A DNA stretch of 64,000 bases. Origin: Phyllobacterium calauticae. GTDB lineage: Bacteria > Pseudomonadota > Alphaproteobacteria > Rhizobiales > Rhizobiaceae. Made by a program: the position numbers and the translations under genes. The DNA lies in the NCBI RefSeq assembly GCF_019991125.1, contig NZ_JAGENB010000001.1:310001-374000 (forward strand), given 5' to 3'. The notes under the pieces are model-generated. The model did not search any database, was not told the DNA's origin, and saw only the letters and a program-made list of their open reading frames with translations. Shown one piece after another: positions 7,637 to 16,237 of this stretch (the first letter of the stretch is position 1; every line of letters starts with the position of its first letter).

Positions 7637-8740
7637 CTAGGCAGCCATGGCCGCCAGCTCGATGCGGTTTCGGCCGAGACGCTTGGCCCGGTAGAGCGCC
7701 ACGTCCGCCTCCTCGATCAGTTCCGTCATTGACTGATGCTGCGCTGTAAAAGTGGCGACACCGGCGCTGACGGTGACATGGGCCCGCGTGCGCCCGAGAT
7801 CGAAAAAGGTCTCGTTGACGCGCCGCCGGATCGCTTCGGCCATCGCCATGGCTTCGCCGGCGGCTGCGGACGGCATCAGGATCGCTATCTCCTCCCCACC
7901 ATAGCGGGCGACCAGATCGGATTTGCGCACCAGCGAGCGAATGATGGTGGAAATTTCCACCAGCACCAGATCGCCATTGGAGTGGCCCCAACGATCGTTG
8001 ATGCTCTTGAATGAATCGATGTCGATCATGACAAGCGAAAAGACGTCGCCGCCGGTCGATGCCGCCTTGCGGAAGGTGCGCCGCGCGACCCGGTCAAACA
8101 GGCGCCGGTTGGCAAGGTTGGTCAACGGATCCGTATGGGCGTCCACCTCCAGCGTTTTTACCCGGTCGACACGCAGGCGTTCGCGATGCAGGAACATGGA
8201 GATGAGAAAAATTCCGGCAACGCTCAAGGTCAGTATCGGCAAGGCAATGCGCTGGAAAATCGGCAGCGCCTGCTCGAACGGCAGGATGAAGATGCTCAGC
8301 GTGTAGAGCGGAACCGTGAGGCCGAGAATGAGGAAATGTTTCCAGGAATAGGTCTGGGGCCGGTAGACCAGCGTGAAGATCAGGCTGATCAGGCCGATGA
8401 TGACAATGCCGACGACACCGGCCTGCACACCAACCCCTCCGATCAGGACGCGGGACAGGATCGTTAGAGCTGTCGACACCAGCACCGCCACAACGCCGCC
8501 GAACGGTGCGCTGAGCGCCAGCAGGATGGAACGCGCGTCGACAATGATGCCCTCGTCGACGATGACGGGGTCGAGCATGGAAATGATGGCGGCACCGCCG
8601 AACAGAAGCCCAACCATCAGGCCGCGCGTCCAGGGCAGATTGAAAGCGCGGATAATGGAGCCATAGGCCATGCTGATCAGGGCAACCAACCCAAGACGAT
8701 GGACGAGATCGGCAAAGACAGGGAAATATTCAGCGTACAA
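7637..8740 (-). CDS. Membrane diguanylate cyclase (5TM plus GGDEF)
   Basis: A 367-residue protein with five to six hydrophobic segments in residues 1-185, resembling the 5TM-5TMR_LYT sensor type, then a GGDEF domain (about 195-360). The active-site motif is GGEE at 281-284 (GGEEF-type variant, normally active). An inhibitory I-site RKSD at 272-275 lies exactly five residues before it. It should make cyclic di-GMP from GTP at the membrane with product feedback inhibition. No EAL domain. It is monocistronic, convergent with the phosphotransferase gene (10 bp apart). The upstream 213 bp (8741-8953) is AT-rich and presumably holds its promoter. Confidence 0.9.
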   Translation of the reverse strand: MYAEYFPVFADLVHRLGLVALISMAYGSIIRAFNLPWTRGLMVGLLFGGAAIISMLDPVIVDEGIIVDARSILLALSAPFGGVVAVLVSTALTILSRVLIGGVGVQAGVVGIVIIGLISLIFTLVYRPQTYSWKHFLILGLTVPLYTLSIFILPFEQALPIFQRIALPILTLSVAGIFLISMFLHRERLRVDRVKTLEVDAHTDPLTNLANRRLFDRVARRTFRKAASTGGDVFSLVMIDIDSFKSINDRWGHSNGDLVLVEISTIIRSLVRKSDLVARYGGEEIAILMPSAAAGEAMAMAEAIRRRVNETFFDLGRTRAHVTVSAGVATFTAQHQSMTELIEEADVALYRAKRLGRNRIELAAMAA

Positions 8741-8953
8741 TTATCAACCTCAATTCCACTTCACGCGACACTAGCGTTTGCGGGCTAATTTCGTGCGAAG
8801 GACATCCTTAAAAATTGAACTATTGGGCGATACCACGCGAATCTTCTACCACAGGTTGTATTGACTGACGACCTTTGAAACAAATTTTACCAATCGATTG
8901 CTTGAAAAGCATGAGAGCGGATTTTTATTCCCGGAGCGGGGATCGCCAGGTTC

Positions 8954-9742
8954 TCAACCGGCGGGAACCCGCAGTCTGGGCACGGCATCGATCAGAACCC
9001 GCGTTGCTTCGGCCTGCGGGGCGGCGAGAACCCGTTCGGTCTCGCCGCTTTCGACAATCCGCCCCTCATCCAGCACGATCATGCGGTCGGCCACGGCCCG
9101 AACCACGGCAAGATCGTGAGAAATGAAGAGATAGGACACACCGGTTTCCTCCTGCAGATCGAGCAGGAGATTGAGGATCTGCGCCCGCACGGAAACATCC
9201 AGTGCCGATACCGGCTCGTCCAGCACGATCAGGTCGGGCCGGGTGGCAATCGCCCGGGCAATGGCAATGCGCTGGCGCTGGCCGCCGGATAGTTCCAGCG
9301 GGCTGCGCTGCATCAGATCAGGGCTCAGCCCCACCCGTTCGAGCGCGGCGGCGATAAGCTGGCCATAGTTGTCCCTCGGCGCCAGATCGTGCAGGCGCAG
9401 CGGGTCTTCCAGGATACGCCGGACCGTGGCCCGCGGATTGAATGCCGCCAGCGGATCCTGGAACACCATCTGGAATCTCGGGCGCAGCAGCCGCAAGGCT
9501 TCGCCCCGCAGGGCCGTGATATCGTGGCCGCACAGGTGGATTGATCCGGCATCCGGATTGCCCAGCCGCATGACGAGGCGGGCGAGCGTCGTCTTGCCCG
9601 AACCCGATGCCCCGACCAGCGCCAGCGTTTCACCGCGCTGCAAGGTAAATCCGATATTCTTCAGGCCCGATGCATTGCGCTCGCCAAAGCGCTTGGCAAC
9701 ATCCTTCAGTTCGAGAACAATGGAATTGTCGGTTTCACTCAT
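8954..9742 (-). CDS. Peptide/nickel-type ABC transporter ATP-binding protein (DppF/OppF-like)
   Basis: A 262-residue ATPase: Walker A GASGSGKT (about 39-46), signature LSGGQRQR, Walker B LIVLDEP and a switch histidine in FISHDLAVV. It is the last gene of a five-gene importer operon. Its ATG overlaps the stop of the preceding ATPase by four bases (ATGA). The usual DppF/OppF C-terminal extension is short, ending soon after VLIDAVPRL. It energises uptake of an oligopeptide-like or other small solute bound by the product at 12459-14075. Confidence 0.9.
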   Translation of the reverse strand: MSETDNSIVLELKDVAKRFGERNASGLKNIGFTLQRGETLALVGASGSGKTTLARLVMRLGNPDAGSIHLCGHDITALRGEALRLLRPRFQMVFQDPLAAFNPRATVRRILEDPLRLHDLAPRDNYGQLIAAALERVGLSPDLMQRSPLELSGGQRQRIAIARAIATRPDLIVLDEPVSALDVSVRAQILNLLLDLQEETGVSYLFISHDLAVVRAVADRMIVLDEGRIVESGETERVLAAPQAEATRVLIDAVPRLRVPAG

Positions 9743-10545
9743 GGCAGGTTCAGGCTGTCAGGGTTGATTTCAACAAGCCGCCTTTGCCGCGGCGTGTCCA
9801 GTGACAGGTGCGCGCCGATCAGCGCCTTGGTATAGGGATGCGCGGGTTGGCCGAGAACATCGGCTGCGGTGCCCTGTTCGACCAGTTGTCCCCTGTAGAG
9901 AACAGCGATCTGGTCGGCGCGTTCGGACGCCAGCGCGATATCATGGGTGACGAACAATAGCGTCAGCCCGTCCTCGCGCACCAGCTCGTCCAGCAGGTTG
10001 ACGATATGGCGCTGCACCACCGTGTCGAGCGCGCTGGTCAACTCATCGGCGATGACAAGCGACGGATTGGCCGCCAGCGCCAATGCGAGGGCGATGCGCT
10101 GGCGCTGCCCGCCGGAGAATTCATGCGGATAGCTGTTGAGGCGCGACAGGGCTTTCGGGATACGCACCCGGTCCATCAGGTCGGCGGCACGCACCCGCGC
10201 GGCGATCCAGCTGGTGTCCTCATGCGCCCGGATGACCTCGGCAATCTGGTCGCCGACCCTCATGACCGGATCGAGACTGCCGCCCGGGTCCTGGAACACC
10301 ACACCGATATCCCGGCCGAGACGCGGGCGGCCCGACGGGCCGGGAAAGACAATCGAACCCGTCTGGCGCGCCTGTTTTGGCAGAAGCCCCGCAACGGCCA
10401 TGGCGAGAGTGGATTTTCCGGAGCCGCTTTCGCCGATCAAAGCCAGCCGCCCGCCCCGATCGAGGTCGAGCGAGACATCCGCCAGCGCAACGGTCTTGCC
10501 GTAGGTCACGCCGACATTTTCCACGCGCAGCAATGGTTCGCTCAT
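9739..10545 (-). CDS. Peptide/nickel-type ABC transporter ATP-binding protein (DppD/OppD-like)
   Basis: A 268-residue ATPase: Walker A GESGSGKST, signature FSGGQRQR, Walker B LVIADE, followed by the switch histidine in FVTHD. Walker B reads VIADELTS where most paralogues read LDEPTS; the catalytic Glu is kept. Four-base ATGA overlaps join it to the genes on both sides, indicating translational coupling. It forms the heterodimeric motor with the 8954-9742 product. At 268 residues it is shorter than many DppD proteins (about 320-330) and lacks most of the C-terminal peptide-transporter extension. Confidence 0.9.
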   Translation of the reverse strand: MSEPLLRVENVGVTYGKTVALADVSLDLDRGGRLALIGESGSGKSTLAMAVAGLLPKQARQTGSIVFPGPSGRPRLGRDIGVVFQDPGGSLDPVMRVGDQIAEVIRAHEDTSWIAARVRAADLMDRVRIPKALSRLNSYPHEFSGGQRQRIALALALAANPSLVIADELTSALDTVVQRHIVNLLDELVREDGLTLLFVTHDIALASERADQIAVLYRGQLVEQGTAADVLGQPAHPYTKALIGAHLSLDTPRQRRLVEINPDSLNLP

Positions 10546-11360
10546 GGCTGGAGGAACCTTTCACTGCGCGACAGGCCGCGCCCGATCAGATGCACGCTGA
10601 GAACCGTTACCACCAGCGCCAGACCCGGCACGATGGAAAGATAAGGCGCCGCGCGCAGCACCGTGCGCCCTTCGGCAATCATGCTGCCCCAGGTGATCCG
10701 GTTCGGATCGCCGAAGCCGAGAAACGACAGGGCAGCTTCGATGAGGATGGCCGCGGCCACGGAAATGGCGGCGAGCGAGGCGGCCGGACCAAAGGCATTC
10801 GGCAATATTTCCCGGAAGGCAATCTCCAGCGGCCGCATACCCAATGTGCGGGCGGCGGCCACGAAATCGCGCTCGCGCAGCGACAAAACCTCTGCCCGTG
10901 TCACCCGCGCGGCCTGCGTCCATGTGCCGAGACTGATGGCCAGAATGAGGGTCGGGACGCTCGGCCCGGTCACGCTGATTGTTGCCAACGCCAGCAAAAA
11001 GCCTGGAACCGTCTGGAATGCCTCGGTGATCCGCATCAGTACCGCATCGGCAATACCGCCGAGAAAGCCCGCCAGCGTGCCGACCAGACTGCCGACGACA
11101 AGCGATGCCGCAGCCGAGAAGAACGCCACCAGCAGCGTCGTGCGCGTGCCGTAGAGAAGCTCCGACAGCACATCGCGGCCAAGACGGTCTGTGCCCAGCC
11201 AATGCGCCTGCGATGCAAAAGGCCGAGCCAAGGGTTCACCGACGATGGCGAGCGGATCGCCCGCTACGATCCACGGGGCGAGCAAGGCCATGAGAACCAG
11301 CGCAAGCAGCAGCACCAGTCCGGCACGGCCTTCAAGGTTGAGACGCCGCCAGATCGTCAT
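10542..11360 (-). CDS. Peptide-type ABC transporter permease (DppC-like)
   Basis: A 272-residue inner-membrane permease with about six helices. It starts MTIWRRLNLEGRAGL, shows the typical periplasmic segment HWLGTDRLGRDVLSELLYG and the cytoplasmic EAA loop (AARTLGMRPLEIAFREILPN) that docks on the ATPases. ATG 11360 overlaps the upstream stop (ATGA at 11357-11360). The frame is open much further upstream, but that region codes for the neighbouring permease. It pairs with the DppB-like protein. Confidence 0.9.
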   Translation of the reverse strand: MTIWRRLNLEGRAGLVLLLALVLMALLAPWIVAGDPLAIVGEPLARPFASQAHWLGTDRLGRDVLSELLYGTRTTLLVAFFSAAASLVVGSLVGTLAGFLGGIADAVLMRITEAFQTVPGFLLALATISVTGPSVPTLILAISLGTWTQAARVTRAEVLSLRERDFVAAARTLGMRPLEIAFREILPNAFGPAASLAAISVAAAILIEAALSFLGFGDPNRITWGSMIAEGRTVLRAAPYLSIVPGLALVVTVLSVHLIGRGLSRSERFLQP

Positions 11361-12400
11361 CGGCCGATCCTCACGCGCGGATCGAGCCTGCCATAGGCGA
11401 GATCGACCAGCAGATTGGCGATAATCACCGTTATGGCGCTGCACAGGATGACACCCAGCAGCAGCGGCGTGTCGCGCCGCGAGACAGCCTCCGCCGCCAG
11501 CCGTCCGAATCCCGGAATGGCGAAAACGCTTTCCACCACGACGCTGCCGCCCAGCATGACCGCCGCCTGCAGGCCGAGCATGGTAATGACAGGCAGGACC
11601 GCATTGCGCGCCACGTGCCGCCAGACGATACGGCCACGGCTGAGGCCGCGCGCCTTCAGGCCGGTGACGAAGGGATCGCGCCAGACCTCGCTCATGCGGT
11701 CGCGCATCAGGCGCAGATACAGCGCGAGGTAAACCATGGCAAGCGAGGCGACCGGCAGGACCAGATGCGCGGCGATATCCGCCATGCGCGCCCATCCGCT
11801 CTTGCCGGACGCGATAGTCTCGATGCCACCGACCGGCAGCCAGCGCAGATCGACGGCGAAGACCACGATCAGCACCAGCCCCAGCCAGAAGCCGGGAACG
11901 GCATAGAGCGCCAGCGAACCGATCGACAGGAAACGGTCGCGCAGGGAGCCGGGCTTTGCGCCGGCGATGACGCCGAGCAGCGAACCAAGGAAGAAGGCGA
12001 GTGCGGTGGCAATGCCCATCAGCAGCAGCGTCACCGGCAGGCGTTCGACGATCACCGAAAGCACCGGACGTTGAAACGCCGTCGACCAGCCGAGATCGCC
12101 ATGGCCAAGCGCCGAGACATAGGCGATGAAACGATGGAATGGGCCCTGATCAAGACCCCATGCCTGGCGCAATTGCGCCAGCTGGTCGGCATCCATGCCG
12201 CCGGAACGCGCGACATAGGAATCCACCGCGTCACCGGATGCCGCCTCCAGCAGCAGAAAACTGCCGATGAGCACAACGGCCAGAACCGGAATCGCACCCA
12301 AAAGGCGTTTCAGGAAAAAGGATGCGAGTGGCGGCAAGAAGGGCTCCGACAGGTCATGCGAATGGAGGGGGACACTAGAGCCAATAATGCCGGAAGACAA
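11357..12400 (-). CDS. Peptide-type ABC transporter permease (DppB-like)
   Basis: A 347-residue permease: N-terminal helix after FFLKRLLGAIPVLAVV, large periplasmic loop with DQLAQLRQAWGLDQGPFHRF (the classic DppB segment), then the EAA loop TGLKARGLSRGRIVWRHVAR. Six transmembrane helices are apparent. The first 28 residues before the family start are unusual, so translation may begin later, but no better start is seen. It lies 58 bp downstream of the solute-binding gene. Confidence 0.88.
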   Translation of the reverse strand: MSSGIIGSSVPLHSHDLSEPFLPPLASFFLKRLLGAIPVLAVVLIGSFLLLEAASGDAVDSYVARSGGMDADQLAQLRQAWGLDQGPFHRFIAYVSALGHGDLGWSTAFQRPVLSVIVERLPVTLLLMGIATALAFFLGSLLGVIAGAKPGSLRDRFLSIGSLALYAVPGFWLGLVLIVVFAVDLRWLPVGGIETIASGKSGWARMADIAAHLVLPVASLAMVYLALYLRLMRDRMSEVWRDPFVTGLKARGLSRGRIVWRHVARNAVLPVITMLGLQAAVMLGGSVVVESVFAIPGFGRLAAEAVSRRDTPLLLGVILCSAITVIIANLLVDLAYGRLDPRVRIGR

Positions 12401-12458
12401 ACGGGTTTGTGTTCAGGAGGGAAGATGCGGTGTCACGATAAAACCATACCCTCAACCC

Positions 12459-14075
12459 CTACCCTTTCAGCCAGACGTTGGACCAGTTCGACACCGCCCA
12501 GCGCGGATTGTCGGACACATTCTGCACGGTATCGCGGGCAACGGTGATGAAGGAGAATTCCGCCACATTGATCAGCGGCAAATCCTCAGCCACCACCTTC
12601 TGCAACTTCTTGTAGAGACCGGCGCGCTTTTCGCTATCCACGGTGGAAGCGGCATCCTTGATCAGCTTGTCCACATCCGCATTGGCATAGCCGTACTGGT
12701 TGGAGAACGGCACACCGGCGGGCAGCCCGCTTTCGAACAGGATGGTGGTGGAGATCGCCGGATCGGAACGGTAGACCGGCGTTGCCACGGTGATATCGAA
12801 ATCGTGGTCCGTATAGACCGCCTTCAGATGGGCGGGTGTATCGTTGCTGACCACCTGCGCATCGATGCCCACCTTGGCCAGCGCCTGGCGCAGATAGTCG
12901 CCGAACTGCTTGGTTTCATTGAAGAATGGTGCGGGCAGGAGCTTGAGCGTGAAGCGGTTGCCGTCGGCGCCGCGCTTGTAGCCCGCCGCGTCGAGCAGCG
13001 CTTCGGCCTTGGCCGGATCGAAAGCATGGGCGGCCACATCTGGCTCATAAAACGCCTTGTCATAGGCAGGAACCGGCCCCGTGGACGGCTTTGCATAGCC
13101 GAGGAAGATCGTCTTGACGACAAAATCCCGGTCGATGGCATGGGCAAGCGCCTGACGAACCTTCGGATCGGCCAGTTCCTTGCGGCGATGGTTGATTTCG
13201 ACAATGAGCTGATAGGTCAACCCTTCATAGCCATTGGCGTAAACCTTCAGGCCCGGCACCTTGGAGATGCGGGCGAGATCGGCAAGCGGCACGGCGGAGA
13301 AAGCAGCCAGCTGGATCTGTTCGGCCTCCAGCGCATTGCCGGCGGATGAACGGTCCGGCAGGATCTGGTAGACAATCTCATCCAGCAGCGGCTGGTCCTT
13401 CTGCCAGTAGGCCTCGTTGCGCTTCAGCAGATAATATTCGCCCGGCTTGTGTTCGCCGAATTTGAACGGGCCGGTGCCGACCAATGCTTGGTTGGCCGGA
13501 TTCTTGGCGATATCCGTGCCTTCATAGAGATGTTTCGGCACGACTGAGGTGACCACCGGCAGCGCATTGCGGATGAGCTGGAACGGCGTCGGCTGGGAGA
13601 ATTTGAAGATGGCCGTGTGGTCATCCGGTGTTTCGACACTCTCGAGGTTCTTGAAGACCACGCGGCCGAGGTTCTGCAGCTTCTTCCACACTTCCAGCGC
13701 GGAGAAGGCAACGTCAGCCGAGGTGAACGGCTTGCCGTCGTGCCAGGTCACGCCTTCGCGCAGTTTGAAGGTTGCAGTCAGGCCATCGGCCGAGCCCTCC
13801 CAGGCGGTGGCCAGGCGCGGCGACAAGCCGTCCTTGCCGTCATAGGACTGTTCGGCCAGCGGCTCGACAATCTTGCTGGCGACAAAGAACACGCCGTTGG
13901 AGGCGACGATGGCGGGATTGAGATTGGCCGGTTCGCTGTCCCCGGCGACGATCAGACGCCCGCCTTTGACAGGCGTTTCCCCCTGCGCCCAGCCAAGACC
14001 CGGCATGGCGGTGAGCGCGGCGGCGCTGGCGGTCAGATGGAGAAAAGAGCGTCGGTTCAACAGGATACGGGACAT
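12459..14075 (-). CDS. Extracellular solute-binding protein, peptide/nickel ABC family
   Basis: A 538-residue periplasmic binding protein (SBP family 5). It begins MSRILLNRRSFLHL with a twin-arginine-like RRSFL followed by a hydrophobic stretch ending GWAQG, so export by Tat is possible. The body has the family markers KGGRLIVAG, EGVTWHDGKPFTSADV, NPANQALVGTGPFKF and the late VRQALAHAIDRD. AGAGGA eight bases upstream of ATG 14075 supports this start over the longer frames. Family members bind di- and oligopeptides, nickel chelates or opines; the ligand here is unknown. The preceding aminotransferase gene ends 13 bp upstream, so the two are co-transcribed. Confidence 0.9.
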   Translation of the reverse strand: MSRILLNRRSFLHLTASAAALTAMPGLGWAQGETPVKGGRLIVAGDSEPANLNPAIVASNGVFFVASKIVEPLAEQSYDGKDGLSPRLATAWEGSADGLTATFKLREGVTWHDGKPFTSADVAFSALEVWKKLQNLGRVVFKNLESVETPDDHTAIFKFSQPTPFQLIRNALPVVTSVVPKHLYEGTDIAKNPANQALVGTGPFKFGEHKPGEYYLLKRNEAYWQKDQPLLDEIVYQILPDRSSAGNALEAEQIQLAAFSAVPLADLARISKVPGLKVYANGYEGLTYQLIVEINHRRKELADPKVRQALAHAIDRDFVVKTIFLGYAKPSTGPVPAYDKAFYEPDVAAHAFDPAKAEALLDAAGYKRGADGNRFTLKLLPAPFFNETKQFGDYLRQALAKVGIDAQVVSNDTPAHLKAVYTDHDFDITVATPVYRSDPAISTTILFESGLPAGVPFSNQYGYANADVDKLIKDAASTVDSEKRAGLYKKLQKVVAEDLPLINVAEFSFITVARDTVQNVSDNPRWAVSNWSNVWLKG

Positions 14076-14088
14076 GCTTGCGATCCTC

Positions 14089-15210
14089 TTATGCATAGGT
14101 TTGGCCGAGTGGGCGGGACAGAATCTGGCTGAGAGCCCTGATGGTGGCGCGGGCGAAATCGGGTTTGGCGGATGCGCCCATATGGCCGATGCGCAGCAGC
14201 TTGCCCGATGTGTCGGCGCGGCCGAGGGACAGGAGGATGCCGTGCTCATCGCGCAACCGGTCGCGCAAGGCCGTGTCGCTGAAACCATCGGGCAGCTTGA
14301 AAGCGGTCGCCGTCGGCGCGCAGAATTCCAGCTTTTTCGGCCACAGCTTCAGGCCAAGCTCAAGCAGGCCGTTGCGGGTGATTTCAGCCGTTTCCGCATG
14401 GCGGGCCCAGACGTTTTCGGCACCCTCCGCGGCATAGAGATCCAGCGCCGCATCCAGCGCATAGATTTCCGCAATGGACGGCGTCACCGGAAAGGGCTTG
14501 CCGGGCTCCGAGGCGCCTTTCCAGCCGAGAAGGCTGAGGAACGAGCCGCGCGGCGCATCCGGGTTGGCCTCGATCTTGGCCCAGGCCCGCTCGCTCACGC
14601 CGACGAGGCTGAGGCCCGGCGTGCTGCCCAGGCATTTCGATGGCGAGGTGATGAAAATGTCGGCATGCGCCTCAAGCGGATGGGCATCCAACCCGCCAAA
14701 GGACGACACGGCATCGACAATGAGATAGGCCCCGTGCTCGGCAACGACAGCGCCGATGTCCCGCAGCGGATTGAGCGTGCCGGACGGGGTGTCGTGATGG
14801 CAGAGCGAGACAATTTTGATATCCGGGCGCTGGCGCAGCGCCGCACGCACCGCCTGCGGGTCGATGATGTCGTCATAGGGCACGGCAAGCTCGATGACTT
14901 CCCTGCCATAGCGCGCGGCCCAGCCGGCAAACCCCTTGCCATAGACACCGGAGACAAGGTTCAGAACCACATCGTCACGGGCAATCAGCGCGGCAGCAGC
15001 CGCTTCGATGCCGAGAATGGCCTCGCCCTGCATGATGACGGGCGCCGTGTCCTGCCGCAGCGCCAGCCGCAGCTTTTCGATCACTTCGGCATAGAAGGCC
15101 TGGAAGGCGGGATGATAGTCATAAAGAACAGGCTTTCCGAGCGCGGCAAGCACTTGCGGATAGGCGGGAACCGGACCTGTGGTCAGCATCAGCGGTGGAA
15201 TGGGGAGCAT
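14089..15210 (-). CDS. Class V aminotransferase resembling pyridoxamine-pyruvate aminotransferase
   Basis: A PLP-fold aminotransferase of 373 residues. From memory it tracks the Mesorhizobium loti pyridoxamine-pyruvate aminotransferase closely: LTTGPVPAYP, VLYDYHPAFQ, DDVVLNLVSGVYGKGF, CHHDTPSGT, IVDAVSSFGG, and the lysine in TSPSKCLG (Lys192, equivalent to the reported Lys197). That enzyme converts pyridoxamine and pyruvate to pyridoxal and alanine in vitamin B6 degradation. Alanine- or serine-glyoxylate aminotransferase activity is the alternative. It leads the operon encoding the peptide-type importer. ATG 15210 is preferred over an in-frame GTG at 15219; neither has a strong ribosome-binding site. 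None of the other pyridoxine-degradation genes is in the window. Confidence 0.75.
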   Translation of the reverse strand: MLPIPPLMLTTGPVPAYPQVLAALGKPVLYDYHPAFQAFYAEVIEKLRLALRQDTAPVIMQGEAILGIEAAAAALIARDDVVLNLVSGVYGKGFAGWAARYGREVIELAVPYDDIIDPQAVRAALRQRPDIKIVSLCHHDTPSGTLNPLRDIGAVVAEHGAYLIVDAVSSFGGLDAHPLEAHADIFITSPSKCLGSTPGLSLVGVSERAWAKIEANPDAPRGSFLSLLGWKGASEPGKPFPVTPSIAEIYALDAALDLYAAEGAENVWARHAETAEITRNGLLELGLKLWPKKLEFCAPTATAFKLPDGFSDTALRDRLRDEHGILLSLGRADTSGKLLRIGHMGASAKPDFARATIRALSQILSRPLGQTYA

Positions 15211-15347
15211 GGATCGCACTTCGAAATTTCATCCCATTCACCGGCGCAAATGGCACTTGAAGCAGACCATATTCTCGCCGCTGGCGGAAACCAAGAAAAA
15301 CTATTCCAATAATGGCAACGCGAAGGACAAAAGCGCTGTCTATCCCT

Positions 15348-16226
15348 TTACTCCAGCGGGATCACATCCACCGATTGCTTTGCTTCCTGCGAACCGCTGG
15401 TTTTCAGCACGCCGACGATGGGCGAGACATCGGCATAATCCCGACCGTAACCGACGGTGATATGGTCATTGCCGGCCATCATCGCATTGGTGGGATCGAA
15501 TTCCTGCCAGCCCGCCTCGCGCCCGCACCAGACACGCACCCAGGCATGCATGGCGTCGGCACCTTCCAGCCGCTCCTTGCCGGGTGGCGGGATGGTGCGC
15601 AGGAAACCGCTGACATAGCCCGCCGGAATGCCGATGCCGCGCAGGCCGGCAATCATGATGTGGCTGAAATCCTGGCAGACACCGGCCCGCAGGTCGAACG
15701 CCTCCCGCGCCGTGGTGCGCACATTGGTGGCGTCGGAATCATAGGCGAAATCCGCATGGATGCGGTTGCACAGATCGCCCGCCGCCTCCATGACCGTGCG
15801 CGTCCTGCCGAGGCTTGTCGCGGCGTAGGCCGATATGTCAGGGTCGATGGCCGCGTGGGCGCTGGATGTCAGAAAGTGGTGCGGTGCATCGGATGCCACC
15901 GACCAGACGCCGCGTATTTCCCGGATCAGGCCGGCAAGATCGGGCGAAACATCGAGCATGGTCTGCGGCCGCGCCACGTTGATGCGGGCTGTCATCGTTA
16001 CATCGAGCGTCTCGTGCGGATTGCGGTAGACGATGGAGGTCACCGTATTGGCGAAGAAATCGGTAAAATCGGAGCGTTCCGCCGCTGCAGGATCAAAGGA
16101 GAGACTCGAGGCGACCACGCGCTGGATACCCGGCAGAGTTTGCGGCATCACCCGGATGTGGTGGCGCCCGCCCGCCGCGGAACGCTCATAGTCATAATGC
16201 AGGTGGAGGCGGATGTTATAGAGCAT
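15348..16226 (-). CDS. Transglutaminase-like cysteine protease family protein
   Basis: A 292-residue protein with the bacterial transglutaminase N-terminal beta domain (MLYNIRLHLHYDYE, HHIRVMPQ) followed by the papain-like core. Catalytic triad candidates are Cys in AGVCQDFSH, His in DAMHAWVRV and Asp in EFDPTNA. It is third in an operon with a CP-ATP-grasp/Alpha-E protein and a transglutaminase-DUF2126 protein. In this conserved neighbourhood the transglutaminases are predicted to act on peptides or amide bonds made by the ligase partners; no substrate is known. The start lies 11 bp after the stop of the previous gene. Confidence 0.88.
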   Translation of the reverse strand: MLYNIRLHLHYDYERSAAGGRHHIRVMPQTLPGIQRVVASSLSFDPAAAERSDFTDFFANTVTSIVYRNPHETLDVTMTARINVARPQTMLDVSPDLAGLIREIRGVWSVASDAPHHFLTSSAHAAIDPDISAYAATSLGRTRTVMEAAGDLCNRIHADFAYDSDATNVRTTAREAFDLRAGVCQDFSHIMIAGLRGIGIPAGYVSGFLRTIPPPGKERLEGADAMHAWVRVWCGREAGWQEFDPTNAMMAGNDHITVGYGRDYADVSPIVGVLKTSGSQEAKQSVDVIPLE

Positions 16227-16237
16227 TCCTCACCCCC

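Noticed and set aside
11796-12547. Plus-strand frames across the dpp-type permease genes
   Set aside because: Antisense shadows; the minus strand gives continuous permease motifs with four-base gene overlaps.
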